64,000 bases of DNA, from the NCBI GenBank assembly GCA_900541875.1, contig UQLF01000004.1:1-64000 (forward strand). The letters run 5' to 3'. Source of the DNA: an uncultured Collinsella sp. (GTDB lineage: Bacteria; Actinomycetota; Coriobacteriia; Coriobacteriales; Coriobacteriaceae). The position numbers and the translations under genes were made by a program. The stretch's first letter is position 1. Each line of letters begins with the position of its first letter. This document shows positions 42,811-51,369 of the stretch, in pieces. The notes under the pieces were generated by a model that saw nothing but the letters and a program-made list of their open reading frames with translations, did no database searches and was not told where the DNA came from.

Positions 42811-43262
42811 GTGGGACGGGCTTTCCGGATGGGCAGGCTTTCGAAAAATGCGTCCCGGAATTTGCCTTTGGAATGGGACGTAGTTTCCCGTTGAGGTGCT
42901 TTGCGGAAAGTGCATCCCACTCTGGGCGGTCGAAGTGGGACACACTTTCCCAAAGGCGCTCCAACGGGAAATTGCGTCCCATTATTCGGTCAAGAAACGG
43001 GATGCATTTTCCCAATGAGAGCAAAACCGGAAAATGCATCCCACAATCAGCCCTCAAAGTGGGACGCCGTTTCCCAATGAGGCTCAAGCGGAAAATGCAT
43101 CCCGGAATTTGCGCTCAAAGTGGGATGCGGTTTCCGGTTGAGGGTCTAAGGGGAAAGTGCGTCCCAGAATCGACGCTTGAAATGGGATGCAGTTTCCCGA
43201 TGAGGCACTCGACGGAAAATACATCCCAGAAATGGCCTTTGAGCTGGGATAAGATTTCCGCG
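42811..43262. repeat. Tandem array of eight 62-bp units
   Basis: GGGAYGC-type half-sites begin at 42813, 42875, 42937, 42999, 43061, 43122, 43184 and 43246 (spacing 62, once 61). Each unit carries a direct half-site GGGATGCA-TTTCC and, 40 nt on, its reverse form GGAAAATGCATCCC. Sequence between half-sites varies. Both strands show open frames, but the 62-nt period is not a multiple of three, so coding is unlikely. One further unit lies at 47554-47604. Confidence 0.85.
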
Positions 43263-43276
43263 GCATCTCGGATTCT

Positions 43277-43355
43277 CAAAAATAAGACACGCCGTTGGCG
43301 AAAATGAGACACGTGATATCGGGCATCGGACGTATCATTTGCAAAAATGAGTCCA
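43277..43355. promoter_or_regulatory. Direct repeats upstream of the large surface-protein gene
   Basis: CAAAAATAAGACACG (43277-43291), CGAAAATGAGACACG (43299-43313) and GCAAAAATGAGTCCA (43341-43355), spaced 22 and 42 nt apart, directly before the gene. Probably regulator-binding sites or part of the promoter; no clear -10/-35 pair was found. Confidence 0.45.
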
Positions 43356-43382
43356 CTCCACTCGAGTAAAGCGAGGTCCCTC

Positions 43383-46300
43383 ATGTACGTTCCACATCCC
43401 CGTATCCGTAGGCTGTCGAAAATCCCGCTTGTTGGGACGGCGGCGCTTGCTGCGTTGATCGCCACGAGCGTCGCCTGCTTCACGGCCACGCCCCAGGTTG
43501 CCCAGGCGGCAGACGCGCCCGCAATCAGCGATATGACCGAGCAGGATTATCAAGCCCTGGGTCTGGGCACGAGCGAGGACATTCCGGCCGATACCGTTGG
43601 CCCCTATTCCACTGATACCCCCACGACGTTTGCCACGCGCAGCGAGGTCTATATGGCAGCTAACGGTAGCCATGGCAATCGCTACACTCTGCGCGACAAG
43701 CTCGAGAACGTCGAGCGCGGTGACATTGGCGGCAGCAGCAAACTCACCGATGGCTATGGAAGTGTGTGGGGCGCCGCAAAGTTCTGGCAAAACGTCAACA
43801 ACTTCGATACGAACAGCGATCTCTACAAGCATAGCGACTACGGTGGCGGCACCTGGTCGTACCTAAGCAACAATGAGTCCTCAACAGTACTCGCCAGCGA
43901 CAACAACGGTTTCTCGGGCATTCACGCCACGAGTGTTGAGTTCTGCAGCGACGCCAGCACGGGCAAAAAGAGCCGCGTTGCCGAGCTCCGTGCCTACGGC
44001 GACAGTTCCTCCACGACGATTGACGGCAAGTCATACGCCGGAAAGGTTGAGCTGGTCCTCTACTCGTTTAGCAACGGGTGCACGCGCACTCTCGACACAC
44101 ACCTGCCGGTGACGGTCAACACTAATATGATGTACGAAGGCCGTTTTAAGTACCTGGATGCCGGTTACCTGCAAGAGCACGATGCCGTCTTTGATGTCGA
44201 GGCGGGCGATGTCGATGGCGACGGCGTCGACGAGCTTTTTGTCTACGCGGGCTGCTATGTCGACGAGAACGGCGTGCGCAAGGCTGTAGTCGACATGTAT
44301 GACTTGGAGGGCGGCAACTGGAAGCAAAGCGTCGTCAAGATCGATGCCGGTAACGCCGCAGACTACACCACGCACAACAAGGGCGGGAACGACTCCTGGA
44401 CGCAGCTTCAGTCAGCTCCTGTCGTTTCGCTAGCGGCCGGCGACCTCGATCGCGATTTTTGCGATGACCTCGCCATCGTGGTCTCGGCACCCTACGGCAA
44501 GAAGAATATTGATAAGTCGACGCATTGCGAGCTGTTTTCGTGGGATGCATCCAAGGGTGCGCTCGTCCATGTCGATGCTCTGGGCGACGCGGGCGCAATC
44601 TCCCTCTCCGCGAATGGCAAGACCATGGTCGCTGCGAATGCGACGTTCGGCACGTTTGCCGCCTACGATGAAGAAGGAAAGAAGACGGGTGAAACCGTCA
44701 CGGGCCTTATTCTTGCGGGCTATGACTGGCAACGCAGCGCTTTTGATTACGGCGCTTCTGACGGCAGCAAGGGGCTGTACGGCGCGCTGTACCGCTACGC
44801 GTATTTTGACTCGGAGTCTGGCGAGTTCAAGCTTTCCGATTGCAAGGAATACAGAGACGGGCTCCTCGCCTCCTATGGGCTGATGCATGTGCCCAACAGC
44901 GCATGGAAGGATAGCGCTCAGGATAAGCGCTATCCGTGCACCTTGGCGCCTATTGCCCTTGCCACTGCCAACCTTGACGGCCTGTCCGAGCAGCTGGCGG
45001 TCGACGAGGTGCTCGTGGGCGGCGATGTGTTCCGCGACTTTGCCTGCAACACGGCACAGAGCGGGGCTCAGGGCTTGGGGTCCATGGTCGGAACCATGAG
45101 CATGAGCGGTCAGCAATACAACAGCAGCAACAAGCATGACCACAAGGGTATAGAGCAGGTGTGGATCAGCGACGTCAAGGCGGGCAGCGTTTCGGGTTCG
45201 GACCGCTATAACGAGAGCTTTATCGCCGTGGTGGGCAAGCACCGCGACGAGGACCTGCGCAAGAACGATGACTACTATTGGATGACCGCCTCGCATTTTT
45301 CGCTCGGCGAGAACGGAAAGGTGCGCCGCGGCGAGGAGCAGGTGATTAGCGAGAGCAACCGTCGCGGCACTACCTACGGCACATTTATCTCGCTCGCGCT
45401 GCCCGATGTCGACAACGACAGCGTCAAGATCACGTACAAGGACCGCTACAAGGTCTATACCAACCCGCGCGTGCTTGCCGTGCTGCAGGATGCGCCCTAT
45501 GTTGAGGATCTGGAGCAGGCATACGGCTATCTGGTGTTGGGCGGCACGTCATACGGAGAGGAAAAGGGCACGGGGACATCCCAGGGCTATACCATTGGCG
45601 CCGAGTTGGGCGTTGCCGTCGAGGTGCAGACCGGTCCGCCCCTGGTCGCGATGAATGCTTCAGTCGATTTTGCCGCCGAGGGATGCTATGACTACCGGAG
45701 CGAGCGCACGGTCAGCGCAAGCGTAAGCTATGAGTCGCATGCCGGCGAGGGTGACAAGGCCGTGCTCTACACGATTCCGATGGTCTATTACGAGTATGAG
45801 ATCGAAAATGAGGAAACTGGTGGCAAGGGCGTGATGGCGGCGCCCGTGTCGCTCGGCGCGCAGACCTCGGTCGTTAATGTCGAGGCCTATGACCGCATTG
45901 CCAAACAGCACAATATGACGCCGCTCAGCTACTTTTTGACCAACCGGTCGGGAGAACCCGGAACCTATCAAACGACGCTCAACGGCGAGACTCCCGTTGG
46001 GGATTCCTTTGGCCTGGGCAAGCCTGGCGTAACGCGCGCCTACACGCACGATGGGTTTAACGGCGCCGCCGCGCAGTCGGGGGCGAGCATTGAGCAGACC
46101 ATCGAAGTCGAGGAGGGCAAGGAGCAGGAGCTCGAGCTCGGCTTGACGCTGAACGGCAGCGTTGTCATGGGCGCGAAGCTCGCAAAGCACGAGTTGTTTG
46201 GCGGCCTGTGCTTTGGTGCCAACGCCGGCTTTACTACGGGTAACTCCTCGAGTGAATCGACCGAATACGGCGGCACCGTCGACAACCTGCCCGAGGCCGC

Positions 46301-47471
46301 GCAGGGCAAGTACGGTTTTGTGTGGCGTCTGGGCGTCAACGCGGTGGATGTCGACAAGTTCGAGGCAGACTCGGGCGACAAGCTCGGCACCAAGGACACC
46401 GACCAGTTCTGGATCGTGGGCTATGACGTTAAGGACGTCGAGATGCCCGACGCGCCGGCCGTGACGGGCTTTACGGCAAACGCCGTCGATTCGACCAGCG
46501 TTACGTTTAGCTGGGACGATGTACTCGCAAACAAGAGTGGCTTTAGCTACGGCGTGGGCATGCTGCAGAGCAATGCGGCGGATGCGGTCGTCAATAGCTG
46601 GAAGATTGCCGACAACACGCAGACCTCGCTCAAGTGGGATGGGCTGCAGCCCAATACGGAGTATCGATTCGCCATCGCCGCCGTTAAGAATGGATCCACG
46701 ACCGAAACAGGTATTCGCTCGGCAATCATCACGGCCAAGACCATGCCCGATGGCATGACGATGACCGTGAGCGGACCTGCGGCGGATGCTGCGGAGGGGT
46801 CGGATCTTGGATACGACTCTTCGGTTGAGCGCGCGGCGGGAAGCCACCTGACGCTCTCGGCGATTGGCCATGTGAAGCAACTCGGTGCCGACGATAGCGA
46901 AACAGGGCTGGCACCGACCTATATGTGGTACCGCAAGGGCCGCGGCGAGACAGAGTTTAAGCTCGTGGGTGCCGATGGCAACCTCGCGGCTGGAACGGCC
47001 TCAAAGCTCGAGATTGACCTGACCGCAGACGATGACGGTGCGCAGTATTACTGCCACGTGGGATACAACGACGTGGGCCTCGACACCGGCACGACGCTCG
47101 TGAATATCGAGGCCGAGGAGACGGCGCCCACAACGGTGAACGCCACCCCAATCCGCACGCGCCGCCTGTTCTCACAGGCAAGTGCGGGCGCCAAGAAGTT
47201 CCTGGACCATACGCTGGTAAACACCGCCGGCCCAACCGATTCCGAAGGCTCAAAGGACCCCGAGACTCCTGAGACCCCGACGAACCCGGACAAGCCCAAG
47301 TCCGACAACGGAGCTAAGACCGACACCAAGGTCAAGGCTACGACCACAGCGAAGAACCTCGCAAACACCGGCGACCAAACATTCGCCCTAGTCGCCACCG
47401 CAGCAGCAGCGGGAGCAACGCTCGTAGTGATAGCCCTCATCATGCTGATCAAGCGCCGCAAGACCCACTAG
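43383..47471 (+). CDS. Large sortase-anchored surface protein with FG-GAP-like, fibronectin III and Ig-like regions
   Basis: A 1362-aa exported protein. Signal peptide ~1-40 (LVGTAALAALIATSVACFTA). Two integrin/VCBS-like calcium-binding segments are visible: DVEAGDVDGDGVDELFVYAG (~268) and AAGDLDRDFCDDLAIVV (~350), with probable further blades to ~690. Residues ~730-1010 are a beta-rich region I cannot assign. A fibronectin type III domain (~1021-1120) and an Ig-like domain (~1150-1240; YMWYRKG, YYCHVGY) follow, then a Pro/Lys-rich spacer, LANTG (~1325), a hydrophobic segment and KRRKTH. Likely an adhesin or host-glycan/protein-binding protein; no enzymatic site recognised. Start ATG 43383 after GCGAGG; ATG 43347 is open in frame but weak. 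Confidence 0.85.
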   Translation: MYVPHPRIRRLSKIPLVGTAALAALIATSVACFTATPQVAQAADAPAISDMTEQDYQALGLGTSEDIPADTVGPYSTDTPTTFATRSEVYMAANGSHGNRYTLRDKLENVERGDIGGSSKLTDGYGSVWGAAKFWQNVNNFDTNSDLYKHSDYGGGTWSYLSNNESSTVLASDNNGFSGIHATSVEFCSDASTGKKSRVAELRAYGDSSSTTIDGKSYAGKVELVLYSFSNGCTRTLDTHLPVTVNTNMMYEGRFKYLDAGYLQEHDAVFDVEAGDVDGDGVDELFVYAGCYVDENGVRKAVVDMYDLEGGNWKQSVVKIDAGNAADYTTHNKGGNDSWTQLQSAPVVSLAAGDLDRDFCDDLAIVVSAPYGKKNIDKSTHCELFSWDASKGALVHVDALGDAGAISLSANGKTMVAANATFGTFAAYDEEGKKTGETVTGLILAGYDWQRSAFDYGASDGSKGLYGALYRYAYFDSESGEFKLSDCKEYRDGLLASYGLMHVPNSAWKDSAQDKRYPCTLAPIALATANLDGLSEQLAVDEVLVGGDVFRDFACNTAQSGAQGLGSMVGTMSMSGQQYNSSNKHDHKGIEQVWISDVKAGSVSGSDRYNESFIAVVGKHRDEDLRKNDDYYWMTASHFSLGENGKVRRGEEQVISESNRRGTTYGTFISLALPDVDNDSVKITYKDRYKVYTNPRVLAVLQDAPYVEDLEQAYGYLVLGGTSYGEEKGTGTSQGYTIGAELGVAVEVQTGPPLVAMNASVDFAAEGCYDYRSERTVSASVSYESHAGEGDKAVLYTIPMVYYEYEIENEETGGKGVMAAPVSLGAQTSVVNVEAYDRIAKQHNMTPLSYFLTNRSGEPGTYQTTLNGETPVGDSFGLGKPGVTRAYTHDGFNGAAAQSGASIEQTIEVEEGKEQELELGLTLNGSVVMGAKLAKHELFGGLCFGANAGFTTGNSSSESTEYGGTVDNLPEAAQGKYGFVWRLGVNAVDVDKFEADSGDKLGTKDTDQFWIVGYDVKDVEMPDAPAVTGFTANAVDSTSVTFSWDDVLANKSGFSYGVGMLQSNAADAVVNSWKIADNTQTSLKWDGLQPNTEYRFAIAAVKNGSTTETGIRSAIITAKTMPDGMTMTVSGPAADAAEGSDLGYDSSVERAAGSHLTLSAIGHVKQLGADDSETGLAPTYMWYRKGRGETEFKLVGADGNLAAGTASKLEIDLTADDDGAQYYCHVGYNDVGLDTGTTLVNIEAEETAPTTVNATPIRTRRLFSQASAGAKKFLDHTLVNTAGPTDSEGSKDPETPETPTNPDKPKSDNGAKTDTKVKATTTAKNLANTGDQTFALVATAAAAGATLVVIALIMLIKRRKTH

Positions 47472-47497
47472 TAGCCAGTCGAACATATCGACAACCC

Positions 47498-47535
47498 AAA
47501 ACCCGGGTAGCCAAAAAACAGGCCACCCGGGTTTT
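47498..47535 (+). terminator. Terminator of the large surface-protein gene
   Basis: AAAACCCGGGT-GCC / GGC-ACCCGGGTTTT stem, then CTGTT. Confidence 0.75.
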
Positions 47536-47553
47536 CTGTTGAGTGGAGACTCC

Positions 47554-47604
47554 GCAAGCGGAAACTGCATCCCACAATTAGCGCCCGGAACGGGACACAT
47601 TTTC
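47554..47604. repeat. Isolated unit of the 62-bp family
   Basis: GCGGAAACTGCATCCC followed 18 nt later by GGGACACATTTTCC: reverse then direct half-site, as in the upstream array. Confidence 0.65.
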
Positions 47605-47608
47605 CGCA

Positions 47609-47637
47609 AACAAAGAAGGCCACATAACGTGGCCTTC
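47609..47637 (-). repeat. Partial core of the 127-bp hairpin element
   Basis: On the minus strand GAAGGCCAC-gttat-GTGGCCTTC then TTTG: the central hairpin of the element without its long arms, 56 bp before the full copy at 47693. Confidence 0.55.
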
Positions 47638-47692
47638 AACTTATATATGTTCGGCGATACACCCAAGACAAGCCACGCCCCAACATCAGGGC

Positions 47693-47820
47693 GTCTGTCC
47701 AGGCGGAGGCATATAAGGTTCATCGCGAGTTCCGCACGCAAAGAAGGCCACTTAATGTGGCCTTCGTCTTGCGCAGGACTGTCCGAGCAGAGAACCTTAT
47801 ATGCCTCCGCCTGGACAGAC
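47693..47820 (-). repeat. 128-bp hairpin element with exchangeable arms, copy 2
   Basis: 29-bp arms 47693-47721 and 47792-47820 are perfectly complementary. The interior, read on the minus strand, shares 61 identical nt with copy 1. It lies 28 nt after the LTA-synthase-like stop, in that gene's sense direction, and in inverted orientation to copy 1. Confidence 0.85.
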
Positions 47821-47848
47821 GTTTCAGTTGTGGCTCAGCAGCTAGCAG

Positions 47849-50149
47849 CTACTTGATCTTGGTCGTGCCCGGCGCCAGGTTGGGGTCGGTTTCGTTGGCC
47901 TCGGTCTGGAAGTGCTCGGTGTACACGTTCTTGCCGTCGCGGAACATCTCGTAGTATTGCATCTTGGCGTAATCCTCGCGCGCCTTGGTGGCGGCTGCCG
48001 CTGCGGCGTCGTCACCGGTGACGTTGGAGGAAAGCGCCCAGCGCAGGCTGGCGTCCTCGTAGCCCACCGAGTTGATGGCGGGCAGCGACTTACGCAGCGT
48101 CATGTGCGCTTTCTGGTAGTCGGTCAGCGGTGCGCCGATCAGCTGCATCAGCTGGGTGGACAGGTAGTTGGTGGACAGGTCGTCGACCTCGCTCGTCTGG
48201 TCGCAGCCGGCAACGTCGTAGTTGGCCCAGATGATGTAGTCGGTCTGCCACAGACGTTCCTGGTGCGTGGCATCGTCTTCGCCGGTAAACCACTTATCGT
48301 TGAACTTGGACGGGAAGAACGGCTGATGGTCGCCCCAGAACACCACAACCACCTTACGGTCGAGCTTACTCAGGGCGTTGAGGAAGTAGCGAAGCGCCTG
48401 GTCGGACTGCTCGATGCACGAGACATACTCGTCGACATCGGAGAGCGTGCCGTCCTCGACGGTCTTGGTGTCCAGGTCGGTCGTGTCGATGTTCAGGTGC
48501 ATCTGCTTGTCGACCGGCAGCAGGCCCGTGTCGTAGCCCGAGTGGTTCTGCATGGTCACGTCGAAGATAAACTGCGGATCGGCGTTCTGGTCGAGCAGCT
48601 CAAGAATCTTGTCGTAGGTAGCCTGGTCGGTCACCATGCCGCGCAGGGTATCGGCGCCCTGGAAATCATTGATGGACAGGAACTGGTCAAAGCCAAAGTC
48701 CTTGTAGACGTTCTCGCGGTTCCAGTTGGTTGCGTGGTTGGGGTGCATGGCCGTGGTGGAATATCCGAGCGATTTGAACTGCTCTGCCAGATTCCCGGTC
48801 GTTTCCATGTTGTAGATGGTGTAGGGGTACACGCCCGAGCCCAGGTTGGCCATGGAGTTGCCGGTCATAAACTCAAACTCGGTATTGGCGGTGCCGCCGC
48901 CGTAGGCGCTCACGTAGAGCTTGCCGCGGCTGAGGCAGTTGGACAGGCTCTTAAAGTACTGCGGACCCTCGTAGCCGGCGCGCATGTTCTGATAGATCGA
49001 CAGATCCGAGAAGGTCTCGTTCATGATGGCGATGACCGTGGGCTTCTCGCTGTCGAACTGCTCCTTTGCGGCGGCGCGCTCGTCGCTCTTCGCGGCATCG
49101 GACTTGTCGTAGGCCTTGGCGTACTTTTTGAGCGTGGCCTTGGCGTCATCGACGGAGTAGTCGGCGGGTTTGGGCGGCTTGATGGACTGCGCCGCACTAA
49201 TAAAGGCAGGCAGGTAGCCCTCGCGCCAGTAGCTCTCGAGCGGGCGCCAGGTGTAGACGGTGATGCCGAGGGTGTTGTAGTAGTCGATGAGCGTGACGTG
49301 TGCGGTCACACCGCCCAGGCACAGCACGGCGACGAGCAGGTTGGTGAGCAGCATGCGCTTGGCGTTGGCGGCGCCCTTCTGGCGATGCGGTGCCACCAGG
49401 CCGGCGTACTCGCACAGCAGCATGGCGATGGCGGTAAAGCCCATGGACAGCACGCAGAACAGTGAGATCGAGAAGGTGTAGCCGGTGCCGGCGACCGCGG
49501 CGGCGGTGGAGATGGCCGAAAGGTCGCCCGGCTGGATGGGCATGGATTTAAACGTGATGACGAAGAACTCGGCAATGCCCAGGACAAAAAGGGCAAAGGC
49601 CAGGACGGCGGGAGCTGCGCCGTGGCGCTGGAATAGGAAGAACAGGCCGGTCATGAGCACGGTGATGATGGCCCACTCGAGCAGGATGCACAGGGGGTAG
49701 ACCCAGGTAAAGTCGTGGTTGGACGAGACCTCCATGCCCAGCAGCGCAAAAACGCCGGCGAACAGCAGGCACAGGACGGCGGCGACGAGCGGTTTGCCCA
49801 CAAAGGCGCCGCGCAGGCGGGCTAGCTTGCCGGTGGGGGCGGGGGCGTCGGGCTTGGCGAACGCAAAGACGCGCGGGGCGATGCGGTCGCGGGCGATGCT
49901 GGCCCAAGCGCAGCCGGTGAGGATGGCATTGGTCAGGATGAGCATCACAAAGGCGAGCGGCTCGTTTTGCGCGACGAGGCCAATAGCGCCCCAAATGGTC
50001 AAAAAGACCTGGAACAGGCCGAAGGCGACGCTCCACCCAAGAGCGCTTTTGGCAACGGTGCCCGACTGAGCGCGAATGGCCTTGGCCTCGCGCAAGACAA
50101 GGTAGACGGTCGCCGCAAGACCGACGAGCGAGATGGCGGCAGCGAACAT
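47849..50149 (-). CDS. LTA synthase/MdoB-family phosphoglycerol-transferase-like sulfatase-fold protein
   Basis: A 766-aa membrane enzyme. About seven hydrophobic segments in residues 1-~300, then an extracellular alkaline-phosphatase/sulfatase-fold domain: IAIMNETFSDLSIYQ (metal-binding Glu), GGGTANTEFEFMTGNSMA with the probable nucleophilic Thr, AMHPNHATNWNRENVYKDFGF, MQNHSGYDTG and VVVFWGDHQPFFP with metal ligands Asp/His. This matches lipoteichoic-acid synthase-like enzymes, which transfer glycerol-phosphate to membrane-linked polymers. The ATG at 50149 follows GAGGAG. Which polymer Coriobacteriia make with it is unknown to me. Confidence 0.9.
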   Translation of the reverse strand: MFAAAISLVGLAATVYLVLREAKAIRAQSGTVAKSALGWSVAFGLFQVFLTIWGAIGLVAQNEPLAFVMLILTNAILTGCAWASIARDRIAPRVFAFAKPDAPAPTGKLARLRGAFVGKPLVAAVLCLLFAGVFALLGMEVSSNHDFTWVYPLCILLEWAIITVLMTGLFFLFQRHGAAPAVLAFALFVLGIAEFFVITFKSMPIQPGDLSAISTAAAVAGTGYTFSISLFCVLSMGFTAIAMLLCEYAGLVAPHRQKGAANAKRMLLTNLLVAVLCLGGVTAHVTLIDYYNTLGITVYTWRPLESYWREGYLPAFISAAQSIKPPKPADYSVDDAKATLKKYAKAYDKSDAAKSDERAAAKEQFDSEKPTVIAIMNETFSDLSIYQNMRAGYEGPQYFKSLSNCLSRGKLYVSAYGGGTANTEFEFMTGNSMANLGSGVYPYTIYNMETTGNLAEQFKSLGYSTTAMHPNHATNWNRENVYKDFGFDQFLSINDFQGADTLRGMVTDQATYDKILELLDQNADPQFIFDVTMQNHSGYDTGLLPVDKQMHLNIDTTDLDTKTVEDGTLSDVDEYVSCIEQSDQALRYFLNALSKLDRKVVVVFWGDHQPFFPSKFNDKWFTGEDDATHQERLWQTDYIIWANYDVAGCDQTSEVDDLSTNYLSTQLMQLIGAPLTDYQKAHMTLRKSLPAINSVGYEDASLRWALSSNVTGDDAAAAAATKAREDYAKMQYYEMFRDGKNVYTEHFQTEANETDPNLAPGTTKIK

Positions 50150-50362
50150 GCTGAGACTCCTCACAAACTAAAACGTACGAAAGCGGGGGTTTACCCGATT
50201 GTTACCAAGATATGCGCTGCAATTGGTGTCTGCGCACAACAACCAGCCATATTAACGCGCACGTGTGGCGGTGTGGCGCAATGTAGTGGCGACCTGCGCG
50301 ATAATGGACGGGAATTACACGGAAACGTAAAGGCTTCTTAAAGAATTAGCGAGGATGAGGCG

Positions 50363-51211
50363 ATGAACGAGCAGGTTTGCACCAAGGCTGTGGATACGTG
50401 CGGCTATCCGGTCGAGACGACGGGCAATGCGGTGCTGGACACGTTGGAGCACCGTTCCTCCACGCGTGCCTTCGCGCGTGATGACGACGACCGTCCCGTG
50501 GCGGTGACCGACGAGCAGCGGGCGGCGATTCTGCATGCGGCGAGTCGTGCGCCGTCGGCGGGCGCCATGATGATGTATTCCATCGTGAGCATTTGCGAGC
50601 AGGCTACGCTGGACCGTCTGGCCGACCTGTGCGACCACCAGCCCATGATCGCCAAGGCGCCCTGGGCACTAATATTTGTGGTCGATTATGCCAAGTGGAT
50701 CGATCTGTTTGAGCACGTGGGCTGCTTTGAGCCCGAGTTTGTCGAGCGCACGGGTAAGGCGCCCCGCCGCGCGCCGGGTCTGGGCGACTTTGCCATCGCG
50801 GCCCAGGACGCCGTGATCGCCGCGCAAAACGCCGTGGTTGCCGCCGAGGCCCTGGGCCTGGGGAGCTGCTATATCGGTGATATCGTCGAGAATGCCGAGG
50901 AAGTTGCCGAGCTGCTCGATCTGCCGCCCTATACCATGCCGCTGTCGATGCTCATCATCGGCACGCCCCGTAAGGAGCGCCCGGCCATTGCACATCCTGT
51001 GGTGAACCTGGTGCACGAGGAGCGCTACTGCCGTGCGGACGACGCGACTATGGATGCGCAGGTGGCCGAGATGGACGCGATGTTCCGTCCGCATGCCCGC
51101 GAGGTGGGGGAGCGCGTGGTGGATATCTACACCCGCAAGCACACGAGCCCCTTTATGGCCGAGATGAGCCGCTCCATGGAGTGGTGGTTCAAAAACTGGC
51201 TCGGAAAATGA
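50363..51211 (+). CDS. Nitroreductase-family protein
   Basis: A 282-aa FMN oxidoreductase, longer than the 173-aa protein at 23880. Motifs are LEHRSSTRAFARDD, ILHAASRAPSAGAMMMYSIV, the AIAAQDAVIAAQNAVVAAEALGLGSCYIGDIV helix and LPPYTMPLSMLIIGTPRKE. The C-terminal ~75 residues (YTRKHTSPFMAEMSRSMEWWFKNWL) are an extension. Start ATG after GAGGATGAGG. A TGTGACA palindrome begins 3 nt after its stop. Confidence 0.87.
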   Translation: MNEQVCTKAVDTCGYPVETTGNAVLDTLEHRSSTRAFARDDDDRPVAVTDEQRAAILHAASRAPSAGAMMMYSIVSICEQATLDRLADLCDHQPMIAKAPWALIFVVDYAKWIDLFEHVGCFEPEFVERTGKAPRRAPGLGDFAIAAQDAVIAAQNAVVAAEALGLGSCYIGDIVENAEEVAELLDLPPYTMPLSMLIIGTPRKERPAIAHPVVNLVHEERYCRADDATMDAQVAEMDAMFRPHAREVGERVVDIYTRKHTSPFMAEMSRSMEWWFKNWLGK

Positions 51212-51213
51212 CG

Positions 51214-51246
51214 AATGTGACAAGGGGACAGTCCTTGTGTCACATT
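51214..51246. repeat. CTGTCCC-type palindrome, TGTGACA arms, copy 2
   Basis: AATGTGACAAGG / CCTTGTGTCACATT around GGACAGT. Confidence 0.65.
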
Positions 51247-51369
51247 TCATATCGCCGCGGTAGCCTAAAGACTGTATAAATCTTTATCTAGCTGGGAAAA
51301 CAATGCATTAAAACATGGGCCGATTACCTATAATCCCTTCGAACATTAAAGTTGGGAGGAAACCGGCTT

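Noticed and set aside
42703..42894. Small frame starting inside the 127-bp element, and its relative near 47388-47741
   Set aside because: The shared peptide comes only from the repeated DNA core and arms; no independent coding signal.
42811..43262. CRISPR array
   Set aside because: No identical repeats with unique spacers and no cas genes; units are split, diverged half-sites.
42792..43307. A 171-codon frame with GKCIP / GMHFP-like peptide repeats across the 62-bp array
   Set aside because: The array is built of inverted half-sites that give similar peptides on both strands, the period is 62 nt, and no ribosome site is present.
51247..51369. Cyclic-di-AMP (ydaO-type) riboswitch before kup
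   Set aside because: Only ~120 bp are available and no matching conserved blocks are visible.
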